From NCBI GenBank assembly GCA_022825385.1, contig JAJDWX010000014.1, forward strand, positions 1-48,223: DNA of 48,223 nucleotides, written 5' to 3'. Position 1 is the stretch's first letter. Every line of letters begins with the position of its first letter. This DNA comes from Rhodothermales bacterium (GTDB taxonomy: Bacteria > Bacteroidota > Rhodothermia > Rhodothermales > VXPQ01). Positions 1 through 9,185 of the stretch are shown piece after piece. Position numbers and translations under genes: made by a program. The notes beneath the pieces were generated by a model, which saw only the letters and a list, made by a program, of their open reading frames with translations, was not told the DNA's origin and did no database searches.

Positions 1-2447
1 GTAACCATTTGCGATACGCTCGCGTACGAATCGCTCGCGTGTATTCCCACGGACGAGGTCCCCGCCGTAACAGGAGCGATCGTAAGCGTATTCCCGGACA
101 AACTGGTCGTTACATGGCTGTTCGAACGAGTAATCGTCCACTTCAGATTGTCGCCGTCTGGATCCGAAAAGTACTCCGTCAGATTGATGGTTACCGACGA
201 GCCGCCCACCGTCACAGACTGAGCCGGTATTGTCTTGCTTGCGACAGGCCTTCTGTTCACCCGAACTTCGAATGACTGCGTGGCGCTTGCCTTGCCGTCG
301 CTCGCCGTCACCGTTAAGGTCGTCTTGCCCGCCTTCAGCGTGGAAAGCGTGAGCGTGCCGCCGTTCGAAGGAATGCTTGCGCTTACGACGCCCGCAGGAG
401 AAGACGCAACCGTATACCGCAGCCGGTCATTGTCCTTGTCCGTAAACCAGGACGATACGTTAAGTCGCGTCGGCGACGAGCCCAGCGTGAGCGTACGAGA
501 GGGAACCGTGCCGTTGGCTACGGGAGGGTTGTTCGGCTGATAGACTTCTATGCTATGCGTGTCCTCGGCGGTGTCAACCGGGCTTCCCGCGTCGCTTACG
601 GAAAGGCGAACGTGCGCGTAAGCCTCCGTCGTCGTAATCGTTTGCGTAAGGATAGTGCCCGAGCCTGCGCTGCTCCACTGAAGCGTACAGGGCTCGTCAT
701 CAGCCGCGCTAAGATGGTCAAGGATGGTGCACCGCGTCGAAACTTGCCAGCTGTATCTATAGGGAGGCGTACCCCCTTCAACCTTCGACCTCCACATATG
801 CGACGTGCCCGATTCGATGCGCGAAGGACCGCTGATCGCTACCGTGAGCGGGGGCGGAGGGGGCTTCTTAACCGTGACAACAACGTCCTGCGATACGGAA
901 AGGCCGCCCGGATCCGTCGCCGTCACTTTTACCGTGGCCTTGCCCGCACCCTTGGGCGTTATTCTCAAGGGGGAACCCGTCGGGTTTACGGTTGCTACGC
1001 TATTATTGCTTGATTCAGACTTGTATGTAAGCTTAGGCACATCCTCCGGGTCCGGGTCCGAAAAATACTTTTTCAGATCGCGCGAGTCTGCCGCGTCGCC
1101 CTCGGTGAATTCCTGGTCCGGGATGTTCTCCTTGACAGTGGGACGCTGATTGGTCTTGGCGTAAACCGTCACGTTGAAGGGTTGCGATGCCTTGGCCGAT
1201 GCGTCCTCCGCCGTCACGGTTACCGTGGATCTGCCCGCCTTAAGCGCCGTAAGCGTCAATGTGCTGTCGTTCGCAGGGATGCTCGCGCTCACGACGCCAC
1301 CCGACGAAGACGACGCCCGGTACGTAAGCGCCTCGTTATCGGCGTCCTCGAAGTACGACGACACCCCGAAACCAAGCATCTCCGAGGAACCCAAGGTAAA
1401 ACTGCGCGCAGGCATAGCGCCTTTGGCCACAGGCGGGCTGTTCGCTATCGTCACGTCGAAAGGCTGCGTAGCGACGAGGCCGCCCGGATCCGTTGCCGTC
1501 ACCGTTACCCGCCTCGTACCCTTCGCCGCCGCCGTAAGCGTCAGCGTACTGCCCGTAACGCTCGTGTTCACTACGCCCGCGCTCGACGGCGATGCCGTAT
1601 AAGTCAACCGGTCTTCCGGATCAGGATCGGAAAAAGAAGACGACAACGAGATACGAACGGGGGATGTCGCCCGCGTAAACGTCCTGTCCTCTATCGAACC
1701 CTGCGCCGCAGGCGGACTGTTCGCCACCGTCGCCACGAAAGACTGCGTGGCGACAAGATTACCCGGATCCCTCGCCGTCACCGTAATGCGCGTCGAGTCC
1801 CTCGACACCGCCCCGAGCGACAGCATATCGCCCGTAACGCTGGCGCTCGCTACGCCCGCCCTCAAGGCCGAAGCCGCGTAGGTCAATGCGTCCCCGTCGG
1901 CATCAGAGAAATAAGACGACACCGAAAAACGATCAGGAGACGTCGCTCGCGTAAACGTCCTGTCCGGTATCAAGCCATTGGCCACGGGGGCGCTATTCGA
2001 AGGCGACGACGGAAAAACGGCCTTCGGATCGACGATCACCGTCGCTTCCTGCGTCGCGCTGCCCCCGTTCGCCGTCGCCGTAATCGTGATCTTCGCCGTG
2101 CCCGCCTTCACCGCGCGTATCTCAATCATGCTCCCGCAGATGTCCCCTACGATCGCTATCCCCGGATGCGACGACGCCGCAGAGTAGGCAAGCGCGCTCC
2201 CCGTGGTCTCCTTGAAGTAGAAGCGGGCGCTGAAGCGGACGAACGAAGCGCCCGCCGCGATCTTTTTGTCGGGGATCGTCCCTACGGCTATCGGGGTCGA
2301 TCCCGAAAAAGACGCAGACAAGGAGAAACCATCCGCCTTGTCGCCGCCGCACGTCCCGGCGCGGGCAGAAGCCCCGCCGAAATGCAACAACACCAGACTG
2401 ATCGCCAAAACCAGGGCGTAACGAAATGCCGAAGAAAACAGGCCCAT
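1..2447 (-). CDS. Large secreted Ig/cadherin-like repeat protein (3' end beyond window)
   Basis: An open minus-strand frame runs without a stop from an ATG at 2447 to the window edge, so at least 815 residues are encoded and the C terminus is missing. The N terminus is a classical signal peptide: a hydrophobic stretch (about residues 8-24, YALVLAISLVLLHFGG) followed by an Ala-rich cleavage site (SARA). After it come roughly 90-residue modules that share the phrases 'NSPPVA.G', 'DRTFTR', 'YFSDPDGD', 'LTYTA', 'TLTLTALKAG' and 'TVTVTATDPGGL'. This is the pattern of cadherin-like or putative-Ig domains in surface adhesins. About seven modules are visible. The role is inferred to be extracellular adhesion or carbohydrate/matrix contact. 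A type-IX sorting domain could lie at the unseen C terminus. All plus-strand frames here are shadows. Confidence 0.85.
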   Translation of the reverse strand, partial: MGLFSSAFRYALVLAISLVLLHFGGASARAGTCGGDKADGFSLSASFSGSTPIAVGTIPDKKIAAGASFVRFSARFYFKETTGSALAYSAASSHPGIAIVGDICGSMIEIRAVKAGTAKITITATANGGSATQEATVIVDPKAVFPSSPSNSAPVANGLIPDRTFTRATSPDRFSVSSYFSDADGDALTYAASALRAGVASASVTGDMLSLGAVSRDSTRITVTARDPGNLVATQSFVATVANSPPAAQGSIEDRTFTRATSPVRISLSSSFSDPDPEDRLTYTASPSSAGVVNTSVTGSTLTLTAAAKGTRRVTVTATDPGGLVATQPFDVTIANSPPVAKGAMPARSFTLGSSEMLGFGVSSYFEDADNEALTYRASSSSGGVVSASIPANDSTLTLTALKAGRSTVTVTAEDASAKASQPFNVTVYAKTNQRPTVKENIPDQEFTEGDAADSRDLKKYFSDPDPEDVPKLTYKSESSNNSVATVNPTGSPLRITPKGAGKATVKVTATDPGGLSVSQDVVVTVKKPPPPPLTVAISGPSRIESGTSHMWRSKVEGGTPPYRYSWQVSTRCTILDHLSAADDEPCTLQWSSAGSGTILTQTITTTEAYAHVRLSVSDAGSPVDTAEDTHSIEVYQPNNPPVANGTVPSRTLTLGSSPTRLNVSSWFTDKDNDRLRYTVASSPAGVVSASIPSNGGTLTLSTLKAGKTTLTVTASDGKASATQSFEVRVNRRPVASKTIPAQSVTVGGSSVTINLTEYFSDPDGDNLKWTITRSNSHVTTSLSGNTLTIAPVTAGTSSVGIHASDSYASVSQMV

Positions 2448-2601
2448 ACGTCCAATAAGCGTAAACTGCACAGGATAACGCCGGGCGGAAAAAACCGCCC
2501 CGCACCCCCAGTATACTTCACGATTTCTTCAAAATCAAGCCCCCAAAAAAAATTATTACCGAAACGTAAAATCTGGCCACCGCGCGGCCCCTGGAAGAAC
2601 A

Positions 2602-2648
2602 CGCCTAATATTTTTAGGCGCGCATTTTTCGCTCCTTAAAAATTAAGG
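2602..2648. repeat. Two adjacent small hairpins between metB-like gene and adhesin gene
   Basis: CGCCTAA (2602-2608) pairs with TTAGGCG (2614-2620) across a 5-nt loop. CCTTAA (2634-2639) pairs with TTAAGG (2643-2648) across three A. They lie after the 3' end of the PLP enzyme gene and 155 nt upstream of the adhesin start, both transcribed leftward, so they may end the first transcript or structure the second's leader. The second hairpin and its flank (TTAAGG then a G-rich run, then TGAAT) resemble the right arm of the large inverted repeat at 19321-19339. The rest of 2448-2737 shows no gene. Confidence 0.45.
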
Positions 2649-2737
2649 CGGGGCATGAATAGCCGATAGAATTTGATCCCGCGGCCTGCCTGGAACCGGG
2701 GGTTCGCGGCCTCCAGCCTCGGGGTTGGAGCAAACAA

Positions 2738-3907
2738 CTACGCGGCGGCCAGCGCAGTCTCCAGATCGTGGATCAGGTCGGCCTCGTCCTCTACGCCCAC
2801 CGAAAGCCGCATCAGCGAATCGGTGATTCCGGCGTCTTCCCGCTCTTCCCGGGACAGAAACGCGTGCGTCATGGTGGCCGGGTGTTCGATAAGGCTTTCC
2901 ACGCCGCCAAGGCTTTCCGCCAGCGAAACGATGCGCAGGTTCGTCATGGCGCGCACGGCGTGCTCCATGCGATCATTCTTGAGCGAAAACGACACCATCC
3001 CCCCGAAATCCCGCATTTGCTTGCGGGCCGTCTCGTAGCCGGGGTCGTCCGGCAGGCCCGGATAATACACAGGCCCCACTTTCGGATGCTCCCGCAGGAA
3101 GGCGGCGATAGCCCGGGCGTTCCGGCAATGCCGCTCCATGCGAAGATGCAACGTCTTGGCGCTCCGCAGCGCCAGAAAACAATCCAGCGGAGCGGGGACG
3201 GCCCCCGAAGCTTTCGCCTGAAACCGGAGGCTCTCGGCCCAGGCGTCGTCGTTGGTCAGCACGGCGCCCCCCACCACGTCGGAATGGCCGCCAAAATACT
3301 TGGTCGTGGAGTGCAGCGACAGGTCCGCGCCGAGGGCCAGCGGTTGCTGAAGAAACGGCGAGGCAAAGGTATTGTCCACCGCCACGGCGACCCCCGACGC
3401 ATGGGCGATTTCGGATACGGCGGCGATATCCACGACCCGCAGCAGCGGATTCGTGGGCGTCTCGATCCAGAGCAGTTTCGTTTCCGGGCGCACGGCGGCT
3501 TCTACGGCCTCGAGGTCGGTCATGTCCACGAAACCGAACGTCAGGCCGTAGGGCTCGAACACTTCTCGAAAAAGGCGAATCGTGCCGGCGTAAATGTCCG
3601 CCATCCCCAGCACATGGTCGCCGGGGCGCAAGCGCTTCAGCATGGCGTCCAGGGCGGCCATGCCCGAAGCAAAGCAAATGCCGTGCGACGCGCCTTCCAG
3701 CGCGGCAAGGTTCTCTTCCAGCGCCGTGCGCGTCGGGTTCGATACGCGCGCATATTCGTATCCCCGGTGCGCCGCCGGGGCCTCCTGTACGAAGGTCGAG
3801 GTCTGGTACACGGGCGTCATGATCGCGCCCGTTACGGGGTCCGGCGTTTGTCCGGCGTGCACGGCCAGCGTGCCAAAGCCCCCGGACGGTCGAATGTCTT
3901 TCGCCAT
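2738..3907 (-). CDS. Cys/Met metabolism PLP enzyme (cystathionine gamma-synthase or gamma-lyase)
   Basis: The protein has 389 residues, normal for the family. It shows the PLP-contact motif YARVSNPTR (about 52-60), the aspartate that contacts the pyridine ring in VDNTFASPF (Asp178), and the PLP-forming lysine in STTKYFGGHSD (Lys203). The C terminus carries the conserved LRIVSLAESLGGVESL and LSVGVED segments. Members make cystathionine from activated homoserine plus cysteine, or cleave cystathionine or methionine; sequence alone does not separate MetB from MccB/MGL types. It is cytosolic. It lies downstream of the TPR lipoprotein gene, separated by a terminator, so it is probably transcribed independently. 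Confidence 0.9.
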   Translation of the reverse strand: MAKDIRPSGGFGTLAVHAGQTPDPVTGAIMTPVYQTSTFVQEAPAAHRGYEYARVSNPTRTALEENLAALEGASHGICFASGMAALDAMLKRLRPGDHVLGMADIYAGTIRLFREVFEPYGLTFGFVDMTDLEAVEAAVRPETKLLWIETPTNPLLRVVDIAAVSEIAHASGVAVAVDNTFASPFLQQPLALGADLSLHSTTKYFGGHSDVVGGAVLTNDDAWAESLRFQAKASGAVPAPLDCFLALRSAKTLHLRMERHCRNARAIAAFLREHPKVGPVYYPGLPDDPGYETARKQMRDFGGMVSFSLKNDRMEHAVRAMTNLRIVSLAESLGGVESLIEHPATMTHAFLSREEREDAGITDSLMRLSVGVEDEADLIHDLETALAAA

Positions 3908-3930
3908 AACGGTATTACTACGAAAAGGTA

Positions 3931-3973
3931 TTACAAAAACAAGAACCCGAACCTGATGAAACTCAGATTCGGG
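3931..3973 (-). terminator. Rho-independent terminator of the TPR lipoprotein gene
   Basis: The arms CCCGAACCTGA (3946-3956) and TCAGATTCGGG (3963-3973) form an 11-bp stem on the minus strand with a single U-G wobble and a 6-nt loop. A T-rich tract (TTCTTGTTTTTGT on the minus strand, about 3933-3945) follows. It begins about 35 nt after the stop codon of the TPR lipoprotein gene. Confidence 0.75.
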
Positions 3974-4006
3974 CTCCGTGCGTTTCGGGAAAATGCGGGG
4001 GAGAGG

Positions 4007-5212
4007 TCAGTTGCCGTAGCCCGCACAGTCGGCCACCGCTTCCACCCTATCCATCTGGTTCGTTTGCACATACGCGGTGTAGAGCGCCTGGCAAATGGCC
4101 GTCGCGTCGTCGCCGTTCGCGTCGATCAGGCCCCGGGCCTGGGTGAGCGGCGCAAGCGCCTCTTCGAACAAGCCGCGCCGTTCCTCGGCCAGCACATCCA
4201 TTTCCGCCTCGCGCGCAGCGATTTCGTCGGCTTCCAGGTCGGATCGTTCCTCGCGCAACGCATCGTCCATGGCGCTGATCCGGTCGTTCAGCGCGACCGC
4301 CTTGTTGATGTAGGCCGCCCCAAGGTTAAAATGCGCGTTCGCATAATCGGGGCCGGCCTCGGCGGCGCGGCCAAGATAATGAATCGCTTCGTCGAATTGC
4401 TCCGCTTCGAGCAGCAGCGAGCCGTAATTGTACAAGAGCGTCTCGTTATTCGGGTCTTGCTGCACCGCCGCCTCGTATTCCGCCATGGCCTGTTCGGCCT
4501 GGCCCGTCTGCACATACAGGTTCAGCAGCTGGGATTGGATATCGGCGTCCTCGGGGTACAGTTCCGCCGCCAGGCCAAACACTTCCATCGCCTTTTCCTG
4601 GTTTTCGCGGCGATTGTAGATGTCCCCAAGGAAAAGGAGCGTGTTTTTCTGCGTATCGCCTGTTTCGATGGCCATTTCGAGCGGCGCGATCGCATCGTCC
4701 TCCATGCCGCCGTTCAGAAAGGCGAACGCCTGGTTCACATAGGGGCCGGAGGAATCGGGCCGGATTTCCGACGCCAGGCCGAAATACGCCGCCGCCACGG
4801 GGAATTCGTCGGAATTGTCCGAGCCGCGGTTGAACGCCTGGACGCCCTTGCGAAACACATCGGCGTACGCCATGGTGAGCGCGTTGGAAACCGAATTGCC
4901 CAAGCCGGGATCGGCGGCCAGCGCCGCATCGTACGCCTCGAGCATTTCATGAATCACGCCCATATACTCGTCCGCGTCGGGTACCTCCGCCGCCTGCGCC
5001 TGCAGCACCTGGCCCTTCAATTCGTAGGCTTCCGCATTGGCGGGGTCGCGCGCAAGCGCTTCGGCGATGTTCTCGAGCGCCCGGTCGTAGTCCTTGTTGC
5101 GCAAGTCCAGTTTGGCGCCCTCTACGTTCGGGTCGCTGGAGCATCCGGGCGCCATCCACAGGAAAGCGCCGAGAATGCAGGTAAGAAGGACAGCTGTGTG
5201 TGTTCTTTTCAT
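4007..5212 (-). CDS. Tetratricopeptide-repeat lipoprotein
   Basis: The chosen ATG (5212) gives a 401-residue protein starting MKRTHTAVLLTCILG with a lipobox ending APGC, so a lipoprotein on the outer or inner membrane is expected. An upstream in-frame ATG at 5260 would bury this signal and is rejected. The rest is helical TPR-type repeats (AEAYELKGQVLQAQA, TLLYNYGSLLLEAEQFDEAI, ANAHFNLGAAYINKA). Near residues 305-350 lies a charged, probably coiled-coil segment rich in E, R and A. TPR proteins scaffold protein-protein contacts; no enzymatic motif is seen and no partner can be named. A terminator follows the gene, and the nucleoside hydrolase gene diverges from it. Confidence 0.85.
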   Translation of the reverse strand: MKRTHTAVLLTCILGAFLWMAPGCSSDPNVEGAKLDLRNKDYDRALENIAEALARDPANAEAYELKGQVLQAQAAEVPDADEYMGVIHEMLEAYDAALAADPGLGNSVSNALTMAYADVFRKGVQAFNRGSDNSDEFPVAAAYFGLASEIRPDSSGPYVNQAFAFLNGGMEDDAIAPLEMAIETGDTQKNTLLFLGDIYNRRENQEKAMEVFGLAAELYPEDADIQSQLLNLYVQTGQAEQAMAEYEAAVQQDPNNETLLYNYGSLLLEAEQFDEAIHYLGRAAEAGPDYANAHFNLGAAYINKAVALNDRISAMDDALREERSDLEADEIAAREAEMDVLAEERRGLFEEALAPLTQARGLIDANGDDATAICQALYTAYVQTNQMDRVEAVADCAGYGN

Positions 5213-5313
5213 GGCACCGTACAGTCGGTTCGAAACGCTGGTTTTGGGCAAGTACGACATGGAACGTGAAATGTACGATCTTTATTGACTTCATACAAAC
5301 CTTTTTCCGTGAA

Positions 5314-6273
5314 ATGCCTGATCCCAAACCCGTTCTTATAGACGCCGATCCTGGCTTGGACGATCTGCTCGCCCTCGTACTGGCGCTCCGCTCGTCCGCG
5401 CTGGACGTACGCGCCGTCAGCGTCGTGGCCGGGAATGTTTCCGTAGACGCCTGCGCGGCGAACGCCCTGCGCATACTCGAAGCGATGGATATCGACCCGC
5501 CGCCGGTGTTCAGGGGATGCGCCGAATCGCTTGCGCCCCCGGTGCGGCGAGCCGGGCATGTGCACGGGGCGGACGGCCTTGGCGGCGTGGCGCATGCCTG
5601 GCCGGTGCGGCGTTTGCGCGTCGAAAAAGCCCATGCCGCCGACGCGATCCCGGATCTGGCCCGGCGCCATGCGGGCGCGCTCACGCTCGTTGCGATTGGA
5701 CCGCTGACGAACGTGGCCGCGGCGCTGCAACGGGACCCGGAAGGCATGGCGAACCTCCGGGAGATCGTCGCGATGGGCGGCTCCGGGGACGGGCGGGGCA
5801 ACGTAACGCCGCGGGCCGAATTCAACTTTTACGCCGACCCGCAAGCGGCCCGCATCGTGATCCGGTCTGGGCTGCCCGTAACGTTGGTGGGGCTGAACGT
5901 TACGGAACAGGCGCTGCTCTCCCGCAAGCGATTCCATCGGCGGCTCGCCGCCATGCAGGAAGGGCCGCTGCGCCAGCTCCTCCTGGGCGCTACCGGCCCG
6001 TATTTCGATTTCGCCATGCAGCGACGCGGAAAGGACGCCTGCCCGTTGCACGATCCGCTTGCCGTGGCCGCCGCGATACAGCCGGACCTCGTCCAGACCC
6101 GACCCATGGTTTGCGACGTGGCGGACGAGCCGGGCGCGGCGCGCGGGATGATGACCGCGCAGCCGGCGGAGGGCGACCCGGACCGGGAGCCGGGCGCGTC
6201 CGTAGCGCAGGTGGCCATGGGGGTGGCGGTGGAACCGTTTCTGGACCTGTTCCTGAATACGGTGTGCGGATAG
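5314..6273 (+). CDS. Inosine-uridine preferring nucleoside hydrolase
   Basis: The 319-residue protein starts at ATG 5314, so that the family signature DADPGLDD falls at residues 9-16. These aspartates bind the catalytic Ca2+. Further family features are IGPLTNVAAAL, the sugar-contacting region EFNFYADPQAA, and the late histidine motif PLHDPLAVA. Members hydrolyse the N-glycosidic bond of ribonucleosides to base plus ribose in purine/pyrimidine salvage, usually in the cytosol; no signal peptide is visible. An ORF extension to 5200 overlaps the divergent TPR gene and is unlikely. It converges with the NSS transporter gene. Confidence 0.9.
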   Translation: MPDPKPVLIDADPGLDDLLALVLALRSSALDVRAVSVVAGNVSVDACAANALRILEAMDIDPPPVFRGCAESLAPPVRRAGHVHGADGLGGVAHAWPVRRLRVEKAHAADAIPDLARRHAGALTLVAIGPLTNVAAALQRDPEGMANLREIVAMGGSGDGRGNVTPRAEFNFYADPQAARIVIRSGLPVTLVGLNVTEQALLSRKRFHRRLAAMQEGPLRQLLLGATGPYFDFAMQRRGKDACPLHDPLAVAAAIQPDLVQTRPMVCDVADEPGAARGMMTAQPAEGDPDREPGASVAQVAMGVAVEPFLDLFLNTVCG

Positions 6274-6343
6274 ATCAAGCGCGATTTGGCGCGGTCCGGC
6301 AAAGGCCTTGCCGCCGAACCGGCGCCCGCCGCGGGCTTCGATT

Positions 6344-7729
6344 TTAACTGAAATCCTGCCCCAGCACGACCGCAAGAATGATCGCCAGCACGGCTGCCGG
6401 CGCCACGTAGCGAATGAAAAATCGCCACGCGCCGTAGCGAAACCATTCCGGCTGGTTTCCATCCATCAGTTCTTCCGCCGTGGCCTTGCGCGTCATGAAC
6501 CAGCCCGCCGCGATCGCGACGGCCAGGCCGCCCGTAGGCAACATCCAGTTCGAAACGAAGTGGTCCGCAATGCTGAACCAGCCCGTCTTGCCAAAAGCGA
6601 CGATCGTGGAGAGGACGGGCGTGGAGCCGAAAGACAAGGCCGCGAAAATCGTGAATACGAAAATGGCGCCCCCCGAGGCCATCACGGCCTTCTGGCGCTT
6701 CATCTCGCGCTCGTCTATCAGGTAACTGGTAACCACTTCAAGGAGCGAAATGGTAGACGTCAGCGCCGCCAGCGCCACCAGCACATAGAACAACGGCCCC
6801 AGCACAACCCCAAAGGGCATTTCCGTATAGAACAATTCGGGAAGCGAGATGAAAAGCATGCCCACCGTGGAGCGTCCCACCTCTTCGTTCAGCCCGGCCA
6901 CCGAGAAAATGACCGAAAACATGATGATCGTGGCGACCAGCGCAATCAGCGTGTCGAACGCAACGATGGCGCCCGCCGATTTTACGATGGATTGCTTGCG
7001 CGAAATGTAGGATCCATAGGTAATCATGGTCCCCATGCCCAGCGAAAGCGTGAAAAAGGAATGGCCCAGCGCTTCAAGCACGCCGCTCCATTCCAGTTCG
7101 GCGAAGCGGGGTTCGAAAATAAATTTCAGGGCCTCGCCCGAACCGCTCATGCCCAGCGCGCTCACGAGCAACAGGACAAGTATGACGAAAAGCACGGGCA
7201 AAAGAATCTTCGCCATCCGCTCGATGCCCTTCTGCACCCCGAAATACACCACGCCGATCGTGGCGACGCTGAACGCAAGCGAAAGCATGAGCTGAAGGCT
7301 TGCGTTGCCCACCTGTTCGCCGAAAAGGTCCCCGGCGGCAAGATCCGCCGGAAAACCGCCGAAGGTCCAGCCGAGGGATTTCCAGAAATAAAAAAGCGAC
7401 CAGCCGGCGATTACGGTGTAATAACTCAGCAAAATGAAGCCGCACAATACGCCCCAAAGACCCACCCATTTCCACGCCGGTCCCGCGACGTCCCTGAACG
7501 CCCCGACCACGCCCTTTTGACTCCGGCGGCCTATGAGCAACTCGGCCATCATAATGGGAAGGCCGACGGCGAGGATGCACGCAAGATACACGATGACAAA
7601 GGCGCCGCCGTCGTTCTCCCAGGTGATAAAGGGGAATTTCCACAGGTTGCCCAGTCCAATGGCGCTGCCGGTAGCCGCCAGCACCAGGCCGAAATTGGAA
7701 CTCCAGGCGTCGCGTTTTTGCATTTCCAT
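6344..7729 (-). CDS. Neurotransmitter:sodium symporter (NSS/SNF) family transporter
   Basis: The protein has 461 residues with about eleven to twelve membrane helices, the size of bacterial NSS members such as LeuT, MhsT and TnaT. The first helix carries the sodium/substrate motif GSAIGLGNLWKFPF followed by NDGGAF. Other family marks are LPIMMAELLIGR and LSLGMGTMITYGSY. These transporters import amino acids (often tryptophan, leucine or other hydrophobic ones) with Na+. The specificity here is unknown. A second ATG at 7723 (MQKRDAW) is a possible alternative start. The region 7730-7901 shows no gene. Confidence 0.92.
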   Translation of the reverse strand: MEMQKRDAWSSNFGLVLAATGSAIGLGNLWKFPFITWENDGGAFVIVYLACILAVGLPIMMAELLIGRRSQKGVVGAFRDVAGPAWKWVGLWGVLCGFILLSYYTVIAGWSLFYFWKSLGWTFGGFPADLAAGDLFGEQVGNASLQLMLSLAFSVATIGVVYFGVQKGIERMAKILLPVLFVILVLLLVSALGMSGSGEALKFIFEPRFAELEWSGVLEALGHSFFTLSLGMGTMITYGSYISRKQSIVKSAGAIVAFDTLIALVATIIMFSVIFSVAGLNEEVGRSTVGMLFISLPELFYTEMPFGVVLGPLFYVLVALAALTSTISLLEVVTSYLIDEREMKRQKAVMASGGAIFVFTIFAALSFGSTPVLSTIVAFGKTGWFSIADHFVSNWMLPTGGLAVAIAAGWFMTRKATAEELMDGNQPEWFRYGAWRFFIRYVAPAAVLAIILAVVLGQDFS

Positions 7730-7901
7730 GTGCGTTGGTCAGGGCTTGCGCGAAAAAAAAGGGGGGTTGGATAAATAATACGCTATCGCTTTGCGCTTCG
7801 CAAGCGCGCGGCGCGAAACAAAAGCGCGGCGGCCCTGGCCGAAACCATTCGAACGCAGCCCATCCGGACAAGGGACGCGCCGCCAGGGGCGCGCAAGGAA
7901 T

Positions 7902-8744
7902 CTATTCCTCGCCGAATTCCCGGATGCGGAGGTTCCGGAACCATACGTCGTCCCCATGATCCTGGAGTACGATATGTCCGGCGCGCCGGTCGGCGAATCC
8001 CTCGATATCGGCGTACTTGCTGGCGGCCAGAAGCGAATCGAAGCGCGGGCTGTCCAGGTCGTATTCGACCACGAGGGCGCCGTTCAGCCAATGTTCCCCA
8101 TGCATTCCCCGGAACACGATACGGCTCTCGTTCCATTCCCCCACGGGGTTGAGCGCCTTGGCGTCCCCCGCCGGAATCATGTCGTACAACGCCCCGGCCC
8201 GATGGGACGGCAATTCCGCGTCGGGATGCCGCTCGTCGTCCAGCACCTGATATTCGAATCCAAGCGCGGCGTACCGCGGCACATGCGACGTGGACAATTC
8301 CTCGGAGACGTTATACTTGACCCCGCTGTTCGCCCCTTCGGCCACTTTCCATTCGAAAGCGAACGCGAAATCCCCAAACGCGTCCGTGGTCATCAAATCG
8401 CCGCCCACAAGCGGCTGGCCGTCCGCAGCGACCGGAACGTTCCCGGAAGCCACCTTCCGGATGGTCCCCTCCTCGACTTGCCAATGGCCTTCGGGGACCG
8501 CGTCCTGGCCAAGCCCGGTCCATCCATCAAAGGTTTCTCCGTCGAAAAGCGGGCGCCAATCGTCCGGGGGCAGGTCTGTGGAAACACTTGCGTCCGACTG
8601 CGCCGGGGGAACCGGGGATTCGGCTTCCGCGCCGGAGCACGCAGAAAGGACAAGGGCGAGCCCGAGCGTCGTCGCCAGCATGGGAAGGCGTTGCGACGCA
8701 GCGGATTTGGAGACGGCGGCAAGGATCGAAAAGGCGCGGAGCAT
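7902..8744 (-). CDS. DUF1080 / 3-keto-disaccharide hydrolase-like lipoprotein
   Basis: The gene encodes about 280 residues from the ATG at 8744; a TTG at 8759 would add five. A hydrophobic segment with lipobox (LALVLSAC) lies some 40 residues in, so an ATG at 8681 (MLATTLGLALVLSAC) may be the real start. The mature part shows the DUF1080 hallmarks PLFDGETFDGWTG, FAFEWKVAEGANSGVKY, NESRIVFRGMHGEHWLNG and a C-terminal WFRNLRIREF. The fold is a concanavalin-like beta sandwich. Characterised relatives act on 3-keto-glycosides or bind glycans, consistent with an exported glycan-processing role, which is inferred here. Confidence 0.85.
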   Translation of the reverse strand: MLRAFSILAAVSKSAASQRLPMLATTLGLALVLSACSGAEAESPVPPAQSDASVSTDLPPDDWRPLFDGETFDGWTGLGQDAVPEGHWQVEEGTIRKVASGNVPVAADGQPLVGGDLMTTDAFGDFAFAFEWKVAEGANSGVKYNVSEELSTSHVPRYAALGFEYQVLDDERHPDAELPSHRAGALYDMIPAGDAKALNPVGEWNESRIVFRGMHGEHWLNGALVVEYDLDSPRFDSLLAASKYADIEGFADRRAGHIVLQDHGDDVWFRNLRIREFGEE

Positions 8745-9026
8745 AACGGAATTAGCCAAGGGTTACAGGACGGGTTTGCGGCGCGGCGGCCTGGGGAAGG
8801 TGAAATCTACTTTTTCCGGGGAGGATGTGCAAGGGGGGCTTGTCCTTGGAAAGAGCCGTGCGCTCATAGAACCGGGAGTTGATCTGCCGATCACGCTGAC
8901 GAACCGCCCCCCCAAGCAGTGCCTCGGTTTCATAGAACTCCCGGGCAGACAAGTTCTTGACAGGTAGCAACCGGACGCAGGCAGACCAAGGAAGCGGGAA
9001 ATGCGATCGTATGCTGATCAACGAGG

Positions 9027-9051
9027 ATTCTGCAGACGCCGCCTGCAGAAT
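9027..9051. repeat. Perfect 9-bp inverted repeat
   Basis: ATTCTGCAG (9027-9035) and CTGCAGAAT (9043-9051) are exact inverse complements around a 7-nt loop. No T tract follows on either side, so it is not a clear terminator. It sits just before the decayed repeat copy at 9124-9160. Confidence 0.4.
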
Positions 9052-9123
9052 TGGCCATGCAAGGAAGAAGACCCTTCTTTTGCGGAGCAAGGCGAAGCGA
9101 GAATCGCCGGTGTCCGTCCTTGG

Positions 9124-9160
9124 TTTATCGAGCACTGTCAAGGAAATACTGAAGATGTAC
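9124..9160 (+). repeat. 37-nt repeat, copy A (copy B at 46118-46154)
   Basis: Starting TTTATCGAG and centred on ACTGTCAAGGAAATAC, this matches 46118-46154 at 33 of 37 positions. In one frame both copies read S-TVKEI-K-Y. Upstream of it (about 9090-9123) a weaker match continues in a different frame, so this copy is probably a frameshifted remnant of the small coding segment seen at 46020-46181. Confidence 0.55.
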
Positions 9161-9185
9161 ATCAGGAAGGAAAGGGCGTCGGATT

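Larger units (their letters stand above)
8745..9185. other. Gene-poor stretch with decayed coding remnants
   Basis: No convincing intact gene fits here. The stretch contains a 9-bp inverted repeat (9027-9051) and a segment (about 9050-9160) that resembles, with a frameshift, the DNA just upstream of the DUF393 gene near 46.1 kb. It separates the DUF1080 gene from the AAA15/DUF4276 module and may mark an old insertion boundary. Confidence 0.4.

Noticed and set aside
2768-5269. 833-codon plus-strand open frame across the PLP enzyme and TPR lipoprotein genes
   Set aside because: It is the antisense shadow of two well-recognised minus-strand genes; its translation is Arg/His/Gly-rich without any domain.
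6274-6343. GC-rich hairpins between nucleoside hydrolase and NSS genes as a shared terminator
   Set aside because: Near-palindromes (GGCAAAGGCCTTGCC, GCCCGCCGCGGGC) have almost no loop and no clean T tract, so the call is too weak.
8752-9162. 136-codon minus-strand ORF upstream of the DUF1080 gene
   Set aside because: No recognisable domain; it crosses the repeat relic at 9124-9160, which reads more sensibly on the plus strand.
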